Part shown: piece by piece, positions 6,376-14,142 of the stretch
Layout: each line of letters begins with the position of its first letter
Position numbering within the stretch: position 1 is the stretch's first letter
Source: CAYONP01 sp964405335
GTDB taxonomy: Bacteria; Armatimonadota; UBA10988
Assembly: GCA_964405335.1 (NCBI GenBank)
Contig: CAYONP010000126.1
Span: 1-14,269 of the forward strand
Direction of reading: 5' to 3'
DNA: 14,269 nt
Position numbers and translations under genes: made by a program
Notes under the pieces: model-generated
What the model saw: only the letters and a program-made list of their open reading frames with translations
What the model was told of the DNA's origin: nothing
The model's database searches: none

Positions 6376-9300
6376 CTAGCGCACCTCGATCGCCTGCGGT
6401 CGCTGCTCGCCGCTCGACTCGGGCTCGTAGTACTCATAGACCCGCGACGGCGGCGTCGCCGCGCGGACCGGGTAGCGCGGGGTGAGGCGGTAGCTCAGCT
6501 CGAGCCGCGGCTCGCCGCTCGGCGAGAGCGGCAGCTCGGAAAGGTAGAGAATGAGCTGCCGGCCGGCGAGCTGGTAGCGCTCAATGCGCTGGTTGCGGAC
6601 CAGTGCATCGAGATCGGCGCGCTGGAGCTCGAACCCGGGCGGGAGGCCCAGATCGACGATCAGCATCGGCGGCGAGGCCGACTCGCGACTGGTCACCGTC
6701 ACCTTGGCGGTCACCGTCTGGTGGACCTGGAGCTCGGTGCGGTCATACTCGACGGTGACCGCCACCGGCGGCTCGGGCGGCTCGGCCACCGCCGACCAGG
6801 GCAGCGCGTAGCGCAGCGCCAACTGGTAGCTCGGGCGGATCGGCCCGCTCGGCACCAGGCGCACGCTGCTCGCGCCGCGCTTGAGCCGCTCGGTCAGGTC
6901 GAGCCGGAGCAGCGTGTAGCGCGACTCGTCGTCGATGGTCAGGCTGCCGGCCGGCTCGCCGTTGACCGATACCTCGACCACTCCGTTGCCGGCGGGCTGG
7001 CTCGCCCGGGCCGCCTCGAGCAGGGCCTTGAGCGCCAGGATGGTCGCCTGCGTGGTGCCCCAGCCGCCCGATTCGCGGCGCTGGCTGGTCAGCCAGGCCA
7101 GGCCGGCTTCGGCCAGTTCGGGCGCGGCCTGGGCGCGGAGCAGTGCCAGCGTGGCCAGCGCCGTGGTTTCGACCGCCGCGCTATCGCCGTCGCCGTAGAC
7201 CAGGGTCTGCCGCAGCGCCGGCCACCAGGCCTCGGCGCCGTCGCGCCGGGCGAGAGCCGCCAGCCGCTCGATGGCCCGCCGTGCCGCCGCGCCGGCCGGT
7301 TCGGCGGTGACCAGCGCGTTGGCGCAGAGCGCCAGCGTGTAGGCGTCATCGGCCTGGTCGACCCGCCCGCTGAGCCAGGCCGCGCCACGCCGCGCCGCGG
7401 CCGCCGCCGGCTCGCCGCCGCGGAGGGCCAGCGCCCAGGTGACATAGGCGGTGACCGGCAGCGCCGCATCGACGCCGGACCAGGTATGCATCGGCCGGTC
7501 CAGCGCCCACGAGCCGTCGGCCTGCTGCTGCTCGAGTAGCCAGGCGCGGCAACGGTCGAGCACCGCCGGGTCGACGGGATGGACCTCGGCCATGTCGCCG
7601 AACTCGAGCAGGCCATAGGCGGAGAGGATGACCTTCGCCGGCGGCCGGCCGAACCAGTCGAACCCGCCGCCGCGGACCTCGAAGGTGAGCAGCCGCTGGT
7701 AGCCCTGCTGCACCAGGCTCTCGGCGCGCATGCGCAGCTCGGGGCTGGCCGCCTGGCGCAGGTTCAGGTGGCTGAGCACCAGGATGTTCGGATAGGTCAC
7801 CGAGCTGGTCTGCTCGAAGCAGCCGTAGGGCTCGCCGAGCAGGCTGTCGAGTCCGTCGACGAGCTGGCCGACGATGCCCGGGTAGAGCTTGAGTTCGAGC
7901 CGGCGGGTGTAGGGTATGGTCTCCTGCGGGATCTCGATCACCTGCTCGACCGCGCCGATCAGCCGGCCGTTGTGGGCGTCGGTCAGCCACGTGCCGTTCG
8001 GTTCGATGCGCACCTCGCGCCGGACCGCGTCAGCCACCGCCCCGGCCCGCGCGACGACGGTGATGGTGCCGACGCCGACGCGCTCGGCCACGACCGTGCA
8101 GCCGACGCTGGTGACCTGGCGCGGCGCCAGATCAACGGTGCGCGTGAGCGGTGAGACGAGGTCGAAGTAGTCCGACTCCGGCCCGAACTCGAGCGCCACG
8201 CTCAGCGCCTCGTCGGTGTAGTTGTAGATGGCCACCGGCAGCTCGATGCGATCGCCGGCGGTCAACTCCACGGGCAGGTCGAGTTCGACGAAGAACGGCT
8301 GAAACGCCGGCAGCGGGGCGCTCAGGCTGCCCAGCGTGCCGTCGGTGGCGTTGGCGCAGGCGGTCACCCGCCAAGTGGTGATGCTGTCCGCGATGGGCAC
8401 CTCAAGGCGCGCCAGGCCACGGGCGTCGGTGACCACCTCGGGCAGACTGAGCAGCGTCTCGGGGAAGTACTGCCGCAGCCGCGGCGCGGCGGGCTCGGCC
8501 GGCGGCACGGCGACCGCCGACCGCGGCTCGGCCGACCAGGCCTCCGCTCCGGCCGGCGCGGCCAAGTCGGCAGACTTGGTCGTTAGCGCCTGCGCCAGCA
8601 GCCACAATCCGAGGCCAAGCAGCAGCAACAGCCCGACAACCCACCGCCACCCGCCGCGCCGCGCCGCGAGCGCGACCAGCAGGAGGATGCCCGAGCCAAA
8701 CGTCGCACCCACGGCCACGACGCCGACTGCTTCGAGCAGGCGGAAGGGGAGCCGCACCACACCGCCGCCGAGCAGCACCAGCAGGGCCAGCCCCACGGCC
8801 AACGCCAGCGCCGCCGAGACCACCACGCGCGCCCGGCGCTCGGCCGCGCCGCGTGCGCAGCCGACTATTCCGGCGGCCGCCAGCGGCAGGGCTGCGAGAC
8901 CGCGGCCAAGCGGCACGGCGGCCAGCAGCGCCACGGCCAGCGCAAGCCACGTCCAGGCCGCGGCCCGACGCACCCGCTCGGTGCCGCGCAGGCCGCACCA
9001 GAGGCTCAGGCCGAGGGTGAGCGCCAGCAGCTCGACGGCGAGGATCGGCCGCCACCAGCGGTCGAAGGCGCGCTGTTGCCGGCGAACCTCGCCGATGGAG
9101 AGCCGGTAGCTGTCGGCCTCGAGCCCCGGCCGGTTGCCGGTCAGCTCGCCCAGGTCGGCCAGGCAGGCGGCGGCCAGCGCCTGCTGCCCCGGCGCGCTGA
9201 GGCCGTCGCGCCGCGCGTGGAGCAGCGCGCCGTAGAGGCTGAAGTCCTTCGTCTGCACCCGCGGCTCGGCCAGCTCGCGCTCGAGCAGCAGGCGCACCGC

Positions 9301-11064
9301 TTCGAGCCCGGGCGCGCGCTCGGCCAAGGCGTAGACGCTCTCGTCGACAATGTCGACGCCCAGCGCGGCGACCTGCGGCAGGCCGTCGCGGGTGACCCGA
9401 AAGAGCAGCTCAGCGGTCTCGCCAGGGCGATAGACCGGCTGGTCGGCGGCCATCTCGACGCGCAGCTCGGCGGTCTCGGTGACCACGATCTGCCGCGTGT
9501 CGGTGCGATACTCGCCATCTTCGCCAAGCACGTAGGCGCGGAGGGTGAGCGTGCCCACCATGCCGGCGGTCAGCTCGATCACGCCGCCGCACTGGCCGTT
9601 GATCGGCTGACCCGCGCGGGTGAGCAGCGTCTGCCCGTCGCGCACCACGTCGAAGTAGATCGAGCCGACGCCGCGGCTGGTCAGCGCGGTGAGCTGGCAG
9701 GTCTCGCCGACGCGATAGAGCGCGCGATCGGGCCGCAGCAGGATGCCGCCCGTCTCGCTCTCGAGCTCGAGTGGCTGAGCCGGCGCATCGCCCAGTCGCA
9801 GCGACGGCGGCGCGGCCAGTCCGCCCTCGGGCACCCGCAGATCGACCACCGCCAGGCCGCCCTCGTCGGTCGTGCCGGAGAGGCTCTCGCTGCCGCTGGT
9901 GAGCTGCCAGTCGATGCTCACCGGCGTGCCATCGGGCCGCGAGGCGAGCAGGTAGATGCGGTTGGTCAGCCCGGCCACCAGCGCACCGCTTTCGGCAATG
10001 GCCTGGAGTTCGATGTCGCCGGCGGAGACCGGCACCAGTTGGCTGACCGTCTCGGCCTGGCCGGCGCCGTCGATCACGGTGACTGTGACCTCGAGCATCG
10101 CCTTGCCGGCGGCCTGGCCGACGAACAGCTCGGGCAGCCGGCAACCGATGCTCGCCCGGCCGGCGGCATCGAGTGTCGCGGTCGCCTTGGCGATGGGTTC
10201 GCGGCCGGCGGCGAAGGCGGCGAGGCTGGCCCGCACCAGGCCGCCGGCGACCGGCCGGCCGAAGAAGTAGGCCGCCTCGATCCGCGCCTCGAACGCCTCG
10301 CCCGGCCGGTACCAAGGCTTGGCCGGCGTGACGGTGACCGCGAACTTGGGCAACAGGTAGCGCTCGACGGTGACCGTCCGCTCGTCGAGCAGCCGCTCCC
10401 CCTGGTGCAGCGAAAGGCGGTAGCGGCCGGGTTCGAGCTCGTCGGCCAGCGGCAGCTCAGCGGCGACGATGCCGAACCGGCCGGCGGTCTGCTCGCGGTA
10501 GAGCAACCGGTTGTCGGCCGGGTCGTGGACCTCGAAGCGGGCCACCGCGCCGGCGGCCGCCGCGCCGCTGCCGGCCTCGAGCAGCAGGCCGCGGAGGTGG
10601 ACCACCTGACCCGGCTGGTAGCGCGGCTTGTCGCACGAGAGCAGGCCGCGCAGGCGGCGCTCGATGCTCACCGGCCGGTGCAGCCGGGTCACCCCGCGGG
10701 GCGAGCGGACGGTGACGTGGAGCGTATCGGGACCGGTCTCCGCCGGCACGGCAAGGGTCACCTCGGCGGTGCCCGAGGCATCGGTCACGCCCTCGTAGCC
10801 GCCGCCGCGGGCGAAGCGGCAGTCGATCCGAGCCTCGGCCAGCGGTCCGCCGCCATCGGTGACGATGACCCGCAGCGAGGCGACCGTGCCGGCGAGGTAG
10901 CGGTCGGCGCCAATCAGGCGCACGGTTTGGCGGGCCAGCCGATCGTCGAGGGTGTGGATCCACCAGCCGGCGAGCAGGCCGGCCAGGTTGAGCGCGGCCA
11001 GGGCCAGCCACCAGCCGCGCCGGCGTCGCCACGGCTGGGCTGGGTGCGTCTCCTGCTCGGTCAT
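6376..11064 (-). CDS. Alpha-2-macroglobulin-like protein with thioester and internal membrane domain
   Basis: A 1562-aa protein of the alpha-2-macroglobulin family, whose members trap proteases through a covalent thioester. RRRR (13-16) followed by a helix at 18-37 is an N-in signal anchor, placing the rest outside. Macroglobulin-type beta domains fill about 48-580, with repeated domain-start motifs YQPGQ (149), YRPGE (252), YRVGET (450) and YRPGET (545), and DIVDESVYAL (571-580). Six predicted membrane helices lie at about 672-826. The family region resumes with RQYFPETLLSLPEV (864-877) and DSITTWRVTA (893-902). The thioester motif GCFEQ (1081-1085; C1082 and Q1085) is intact and is followed by an alpha-toroid with GGWGTTQATILALKALLEA (1333-1351). 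A receptor-binding-like beta domain covers about 1434-1548. No lipobox is seen. The ATG at 11064 has GAGG 5 nt upstream; 85 upstream codons of open frame lack homology. Thioester function is inferred from the motif. Confidence 0.95.
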   Translation of the reverse strand: MTEQETHPAQPWRRRRGWWLALAALNLAGLLAGWWIHTLDDRLARQTVRLIGADRYLAGTVASLRVIVTDGGGPLAEARIDCRFARGGGYEGVTDASGTAEVTLAVPAETGPDTLHVTVRSPRGVTRLHRPVSIERRLRGLLSCDKPRYQPGQVVHLRGLLLEAGSGAAAAGAVARFEVHDPADNRLLYREQTAGRFGIVAAELPLADELEPGRYRLSLHQGERLLDERTVTVERYLLPKFAVTVTPAKPWYRPGEAFEARIEAAYFFGRPVAGGLVRASLAAFAAGREPIAKATATLDAAGRASIGCRLPELFVGQAAGKAMLEVTVTVIDGAGQAETVSQLVPVSAGDIELQAIAESGALVAGLTNRIYLLASRPDGTPVSIDWQLTSGSESLSGTTDEGGLAVVDLRVPEGGLAAPPSLRLGDAPAQPLELESETGGILLRPDRALYRVGETCQLTALTSRGVGSIYFDVVRDGQTLLTRAGQPINGQCGGVIELTAGMVGTLTLRAYVLGEDGEYRTDTRQIVVTETAELRVEMAADQPVYRPGETAELLFRVTRDGLPQVAALGVDIVDESVYALAERAPGLEAVRLLLERELAEPRVQTKDFSLYGALLHARRDGLSAPGQQALAAACLADLGELTGNRPGLEADSYRLSIGEVRRQQRAFDRWWRPILAVELLALTLGLSLWCGLRGTERVRRAAAWTWLALAVALLAAVPLGRGLAALPLAAAGIVGCARGAAERRARVVVSAALALAVGLALLVLLGGGVVRLPFRLLEAVGVVAVGATFGSGILLLVALAARRGGWRWVVGLLLLLGLGLWLLAQALTTKSADLAAPAGAEAWSAEPRSAVAVPPAEPAAPRLRQYFPETLLSLPEVVTDARGLARLEVPIADSITTWRVTACANATDGTLGSLSAPLPAFQPFFVELDLPVELTAGDRIELPVAIYNYTDEALSVALEFGPESDYFDLVSPLTRTVDLAPRQVTSVGCTVVAERVGVGTITVVARAGAVADAVRREVRIEPNGTWLTDAHNGRLIGAVEQVIEIPQETIPYTRRLELKLYPGIVGQLVDGLDSLLGEPYGCFEQTSSVTYPNILVLSHLNLRQAASPELRMRAESLVQQGYQRLLTFEVRGGGFDWFGRPPAKVILSAYGLLEFGDMAEVHPVDPAVLDRCRAWLLEQQQADGSWALDRPMHTWSGVDAALPVTAYVTWALALRGGEPAAAAARRGAAWLSGRVDQADDAYTLALCANALVTAEPAGAAARRAIERLAALARRDGAEAWWPALRQTLVYGDGDSAAVETTALATLALLRAQAAPELAEAGLAWLTSQRRESGGWGTTQATILALKALLEAARASQPAGNGVVEVSVNGEPAGSLTIDDESRYTLLRLDLTERLKRGASSVRLVPSGPIRPSYQLALRYALPWSAVAEPPEPPVAVTVEYDRTELQVHQTVTAKVTVTSRESASPPMLIVDLGLPPGFELQRADLDALVRNQRIERYQLAGRQLILYLSELPLSPSGEPRLELSYRLTPRYPVRAATPPSRVYEYYEPESSGEQRPQAIEVR

Positions 11065-11173
11065 GGCTCCCTCGGCGACGGGCCTTTCCACGGTACCACG
11101 ATTCGTGCCCGTCCGCCGGCCGGCCGAAACCGCGCCGGCCAGCGCAGTGTATCGAATCATGACCGGAGCCAGC
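11065..11173. promoter_or_regulatory. Divergent promoter region with a small dyad
   Basis: A 109-nt gap between divergent starts at 11064 (minus) and 11174 (plus). It must contain, or lie near, promoters for the alpha-2-macroglobulin run and for the membrane protein/HD/DUF72 run. It holds an 11-nt dyad CACGATTCGTG (11097-11107) next to GGTACC (11092-11097), and a somewhat AT-richer stretch at 11150-11160. No strong -35/-10 pair is evident. The dyad could be an operator, but single short palindromes are common by chance. Confidence 0.4.
11164..11167 (+). promoter_or_regulatory. Shine-Dalgarno deciding the membrane-protein start
   Basis: GGAG lies 6 nt before the ATG at 11174. The other candidate, ATG at 11159, begins before this site and has no purine-rich sequence upstream. 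Confidence 0.65.
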
Positions 11174-12205
11174 ATGGAGCGCCCCGAGCCGACCGCCGGC
11201 GACCAAGCCGCGCGCGCCGCGACCGCCACGGCGTTCGTGCTCGCACCGCTGCTGGCCGAGCTGCTCACCGGCTCGCTGCCGCCGAGCGAGTTCTTCCACC
11301 CGGTCCACCTGCTCCTCACCGTCCCGCTCTACGGCTGCGGCGCACTGCTCTGCCACGAGCTGGCCACGCGCCGGCGCGGTGGCTGGCGGGCGATCGTGCT
11401 CTACGCCGTTGCCTTCACCATCGTCGCCGAGGGCTTCGGCTCGGGCAGCCTGACCAGTCCCGACTGGGTCGACATCGGGCCCTACGCGCACTACGGTCGG
11501 GTCTTCGGCGCCAACTGGCTGTGGGCGCTGATGGTCATTGCGCACCACGTCATGCTCGGCGTCGTCGCGCCGCTGCTGGCCGCCGAGCTGTGGTTCCCCG
11601 CCGCCCGCGGGCGGGTCTGGCTCGACCGACCGTCGCTGGGACTGGTCGGCTTCGGGCTGGCCGCCGTGGTGATTGCCGCCGCCGTCGTGCGGGCCGAGCC
11701 GGTCGCGCCGCGGGCGCTGCTCTGGCAGGCGGCGCTGATCGCGCTGCTCGTCTGGCGCGCCCGGGCACCGCGGCCGGCGGTCCGCCCGGCGAGGCCGCTG
11801 CCGCCCTGGCGGGTGCTGGTCCAGACCGCGTTGGTCGTGGTTGCCGGCCTGCTGGCGGCGCTAATCCTGCCCGATGCCCAGGTGCCCGCCACGCCGGTCT
11901 TCTTCCTCGGCCTGATGGTCCTGTTCGGTCTGGCCGGCCGCACGGCGCGGCGCATCGAGGGCGGTTGGAGCCCGCGGCACAGCGCCGCGCTGCTGAGCGG
12001 CCTGATCTTGCCGCTGGCCGTGCTCTGTTTCTGGCAGGAGCATGATGCCGCACGGCGCGAGGACTCGTCCGGCATGGCCTGGGTGGGGCTGGCGGCGCTC
12101 TACGGCTTGCTGCTGCTGCGGCGACGGGTCGGCGCCGGCGCGACGTCGGCCCGGCCAGGCAGGAAGCTCCGCCGCGGTGGGGTAACCGACTCCCCGGCGC
12201 GCTGA
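11174..12205 (+). CDS. Uncharacterised multi-pass membrane protein (about 10 helices)
   Basis: A 343-aa hydrophobic protein with about ten predicted membrane segments at roughly 15-33, 42-62, 71-89, 113-139, 154-173, 179-195, 213-232, 238-256, 269-287 and 300-316. The N-terminal half is the most distinctive, with polar or aromatic residues near the membrane: YGCGALLCHELATRRRGGWR (53-72), IVAEGFGSGS (83-92), a loop PDWVDIGPYAHYGRVFGANW (96-115), and IAHHVMLGVVAPLLAAELWF (122-141). The glutamate and histidines (E62, E86, H124, H125, E138) could form a site within the membrane, loosely recalling CPBP-type intramembrane proteases, but the motifs do not match well. I therefore assign no function. 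The ATG at 11174 has GGAG (11164-11167) 6 nt upstream; the nearby ATG at 11159 has none. The C-terminal 25 residues are basic and likely cytoplasmic. It lies 9 nt upstream of the HD gene. Confidence 0.85.
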   Translation: MERPEPTAGDQAARAATATAFVLAPLLAELLTGSLPPSEFFHPVHLLLTVPLYGCGALLCHELATRRRGGWRAIVLYAVAFTIVAEGFGSGSLTSPDWVDIGPYAHYGRVFGANWLWALMVIAHHVMLGVVAPLLAAELWFPAARGRVWLDRPSLGLVGFGLAAVVIAAAVVRAEPVAPRALLWQAALIALLVWRARAPRPAVRPARPLPPWRVLVQTALVVVAGLLAALILPDAQVPATPVFFLGLMVLFGLAGRTARRIEGGWSPRHSAALLSGLILPLAVLCFWQEHDAARREDSSGMAWVGLAALYGLLLLRRRVGAGATSARPGRKLRRGGVTDSPAR

Positions 12206-12214
12206 GGAGTCTTC

Positions 12215-13240
12215 ATGTCGCAGTTCGGACCGTCCATCGACCAGTTCAAATCGGGCGAGCGCATCGCCGACGTACCGGTCAGCGTGATTGAGGCCACGCG
12301 CCACGTCGCCCGCACCGAGCGGCCGTTTGCCCGCTACCAGTTCAAGGACCGCAGCGGCACGGTGCCGGGCATCCGCTGGGATTACGAGCTGCGCGACGAG
12401 GAGAAGGGCGCCGTCGCGCTGCTCACCGGCGACGTGCAGGAGTACCAGCAGGCGCTGCAGATCAAGGTCAGCGAGCTGCGCGTGCTGACCGATCCCGCGC
12501 AGCCGGTGCTCGACCGCGTGGTCGAGCCGACCGACCGGGCGCTGATGGACCGCCTCGAGACCGTCCTGCGCGGCGCCGAGGCGAGCCTGCCGCCGCTCTT
12601 CTGGCGCATCTTCGTCGACAGCCTCGGCGGCGATCCGTTCGACCGCGAGGGCCCGTTCTGGACCTACGCCGCCGCCCAGAGCCGGCACCACGCCGGCCGC
12701 GGCGGGCTGGCCTGGCATGTGCTCACCATGCTCGCCCACGTCGAGCCGATGGCGCGGCACTACCCCGGTCTCGACGTCCCACTCTTACAGCTCGCGGTGC
12801 TCTGCCACGACCTGGGCAAGCTCGACTGCTACAAGATGAACCTCGCCTCGGCCGAGCGGCTGCCGCTCGACGCCAAGGTCGGCCACACGGCTTACTCGCT
12901 GGCCCGCTGTCACGCCGCGATCACCCGCCTCCGCGCCGCCGGCGGAGAGCTCGCCCGGGCCGACGAGGAGAACCTGCTGCACTGTATCGCTGCGCACCAC
13001 GGGCGGCCCGAGTGGGGCGCCCCCTGCGAACCGCAGACCGCCGAGGCGCACGCGCTGCACGCGCTGGACATGCTCGACTCGCAGATCCGCGGCGGGCTCG
13101 ACAAGGCCGGACCGCGCCAAACGCCCGACCGCGGCGCCGCCCCGGCCGACGACCAACCCGACGACCCGTTCACTGCCGACGAGGACGATCCGTTCGCTGA
13201 CGCCGAACCGGTCGACGGCGTGCAGAAGTCGCTGTTCTGA
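12215..13240 (+). CDS. YhaM-like OB-fold/HD-domain 3'-5' exonuclease or phosphohydrolase
   Basis: A 341-aa cytosolic protein arranged like Bacillus YhaM, a 3'-5' exoribonuclease that also degrades DNA. An N-terminal OB-fold (about 12-92) includes FARYQFKDRSGTVPGIRWD (38-56) and a strand pair ending at LRVLTD. An HD domain (about 150-295) carries the metal ligands: H168 in GGLAWHVLTM, H198-D199 in CHDLGKLD, H224 in KVGHTAYS, H261/H262 in AAHHG, and D285/D288 in ALDMLDSQI, so catalysis should be possible. Residues 296-336 are acidic and low-complexity, with DDPF repeated at 316-319 and 324-327, and probably disordered. The last five residues, QKSLF, resemble a sliding-clamp-binding motif. GAGGAG (12204-12209) lies 5 nt before the ATG and overlaps the preceding stop codon, so translation is probably coupled. 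Confidence 0.92.
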   Translation: MSQFGPSIDQFKSGERIADVPVSVIEATRHVARTERPFARYQFKDRSGTVPGIRWDYELRDEEKGAVALLTGDVQEYQQALQIKVSELRVLTDPAQPVLDRVVEPTDRALMDRLETVLRGAEASLPPLFWRIFVDSLGGDPFDREGPFWTYAAAQSRHHAGRGGLAWHVLTMLAHVEPMARHYPGLDVPLLQLAVLCHDLGKLDCYKMNLASAERLPLDAKVGHTAYSLARCHAAITRLRAAGGELARADEENLLHCIAAHHGRPEWGAPCEPQTAEAHALHALDMLDSQIRGGLDKAGPRQTPDRGAAPADDQPDDPFTADEDDPFADAEPVDGVQKSLF

Positions 13241-13248
13241 GGCCGCCG

Positions 13249-14133
13249 ATGCGCAGCGACTGGCTCTGCGACCTGCCTGCCAACCTGCTGGTCGGCACCA
13301 GCAGCTTCTCGAGCGACGACTGGTCGGGCGTCTTCTACCCGGTCGACCTGCCCGCCGGCGAGCGGATCGGCTACTATTCGACCCAGTTCCCGACCGTCGA
13401 GATCGACTCGAGCTTCTACGGCATGCCAAGCCCGGGCATGGTGGCCAGCTGGAAGTCGAAGACGCCCGACGGCTTCGTTTTCGCGCTCAAGGTGCCGCGC
13501 GAGATCACTCACGACCGCGAGCTCGACCAGGTCGACGCCGCGACGGCCGCCTTCGTCGACGTCACCGGCGGGCTCGGCGAGCGGCGCGGCCCGCTGCTGC
13601 TCCAGTTCGCCTATGTCGCCAAGGGCCGCGATGCGGTCGAGTATGAGACCGGCCAGCGCTTCCTCGACCGCCTGGCTGGCTGGCTCGACCGCTGGGCCGG
13701 CGCTGCCGACTGGGTGGTCGAGGTGCGCAACAGCAAGTGGCTCGACCGCCCGCTGCTCGGCCTGCTGCGCGAGCACGCGGTGCCGCTGGCGCTGACCGCC
13801 TACTACACCATGCCCAGCCTGGGCCGGCTGCAGGCGCTCGAGCTCGACCCGCTGACGGGCCCGTTCGCCTACGTCCGCTTCCTCGGCGACCACCGCCGCA
13901 TCGACGAGAAGATCGAGCATCTGATCGCCAGCGGGCGCAAATCGCGGCGGTATGACGAACTGGTCGAGGACCGGGAGCACGAGCTGCGCGGCTGGGTCGA
14001 CTCGCTGCTGCCCGTGCTGGCGCGGATGCGGACGTTCGCCTTCTTTAACAACCATTTCGCCGGGTTCGGACCCGGCTCGGCCCGCATGTTCGCCGAGCTG
14101 TGGCGCGAGATTCACGGGCTGGGGCAGGAGTGA
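13249..14133 (+). CDS. DUF72 family protein (TIM-barrel, unknown function)
   Basis: A 294-aa full-length DUF72 protein. This is a widespread, uncharacterised family with a TIM-barrel fold, a suspected but undefined enzyme. The characteristic segments appear in order: LLVGTSSFSSDDWSGVFYP (13-31), VEIDSSFYGMP (50-60), FVFALKVPREITHD (76-89), LLLQFAY (116-122), WVVEVRNSKW (155-164), FAYVRFLGDH (206-215) and FFNNHFAGFGPGSARMF (265-281). The polar and aromatic residues of these motifs are thought to line the barrel pocket. The ATG at 13249 has GAGG (13239-13242) 6 nt upstream, overlapping the stop codon of the HD gene, so the two are translationally linked. It is the last gene in the plus-strand cluster. 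Confidence 0.95.
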   Translation: MRSDWLCDLPANLLVGTSSFSSDDWSGVFYPVDLPAGERIGYYSTQFPTVEIDSSFYGMPSPGMVASWKSKTPDGFVFALKVPREITHDRELDQVDAATAAFVDVTGGLGERRGPLLLQFAYVAKGRDAVEYETGQRFLDRLAGWLDRWAGAADWVVEVRNSKWLDRPLLGLLREHAVPLALTAYYTMPSLGRLQALELDPLTGPFAYVRFLGDHRRIDEKIEHLIASGRKSRRYDELVEDREHELRGWVDSLLPVLARMRTFAFFNNHFAGFGPGSARMFAELWREIHGLGQE

Positions 14134-14142
14134 TCGCCGCTG

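Noticed and set aside
6312..6437. N-terminal extension of the class-V PLP enzyme to 6437
   Set aside because: It would overlap the end of the alpha-2-macroglobulin gene and adds 42 basic, low-complexity residues. The ATG at 6311 has a Shine-Dalgarno and a family-like N-terminus.
9076..12045. 989-codon plus-strand open frame
   Set aside because: It runs antisense through the alpha-2-macroglobulin gene and out of frame through the membrane-protein gene. Its product is low-complexity and rich in Arg, Gly, Ala and Gln. Long shadow frames like this are expected at about 70% GC.
11174..12205. CPBP-type intramembrane protease
   Set aside because: The EExxxR and later HxxxN/HxxxB motifs of that family are not present in the right order; only scattered Glu and His residues are seen.
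12910..14115. 401-codon minus-strand open frame
   Set aside because: It is antisense to the HD and DUF72 genes, both of which show clear family motifs.
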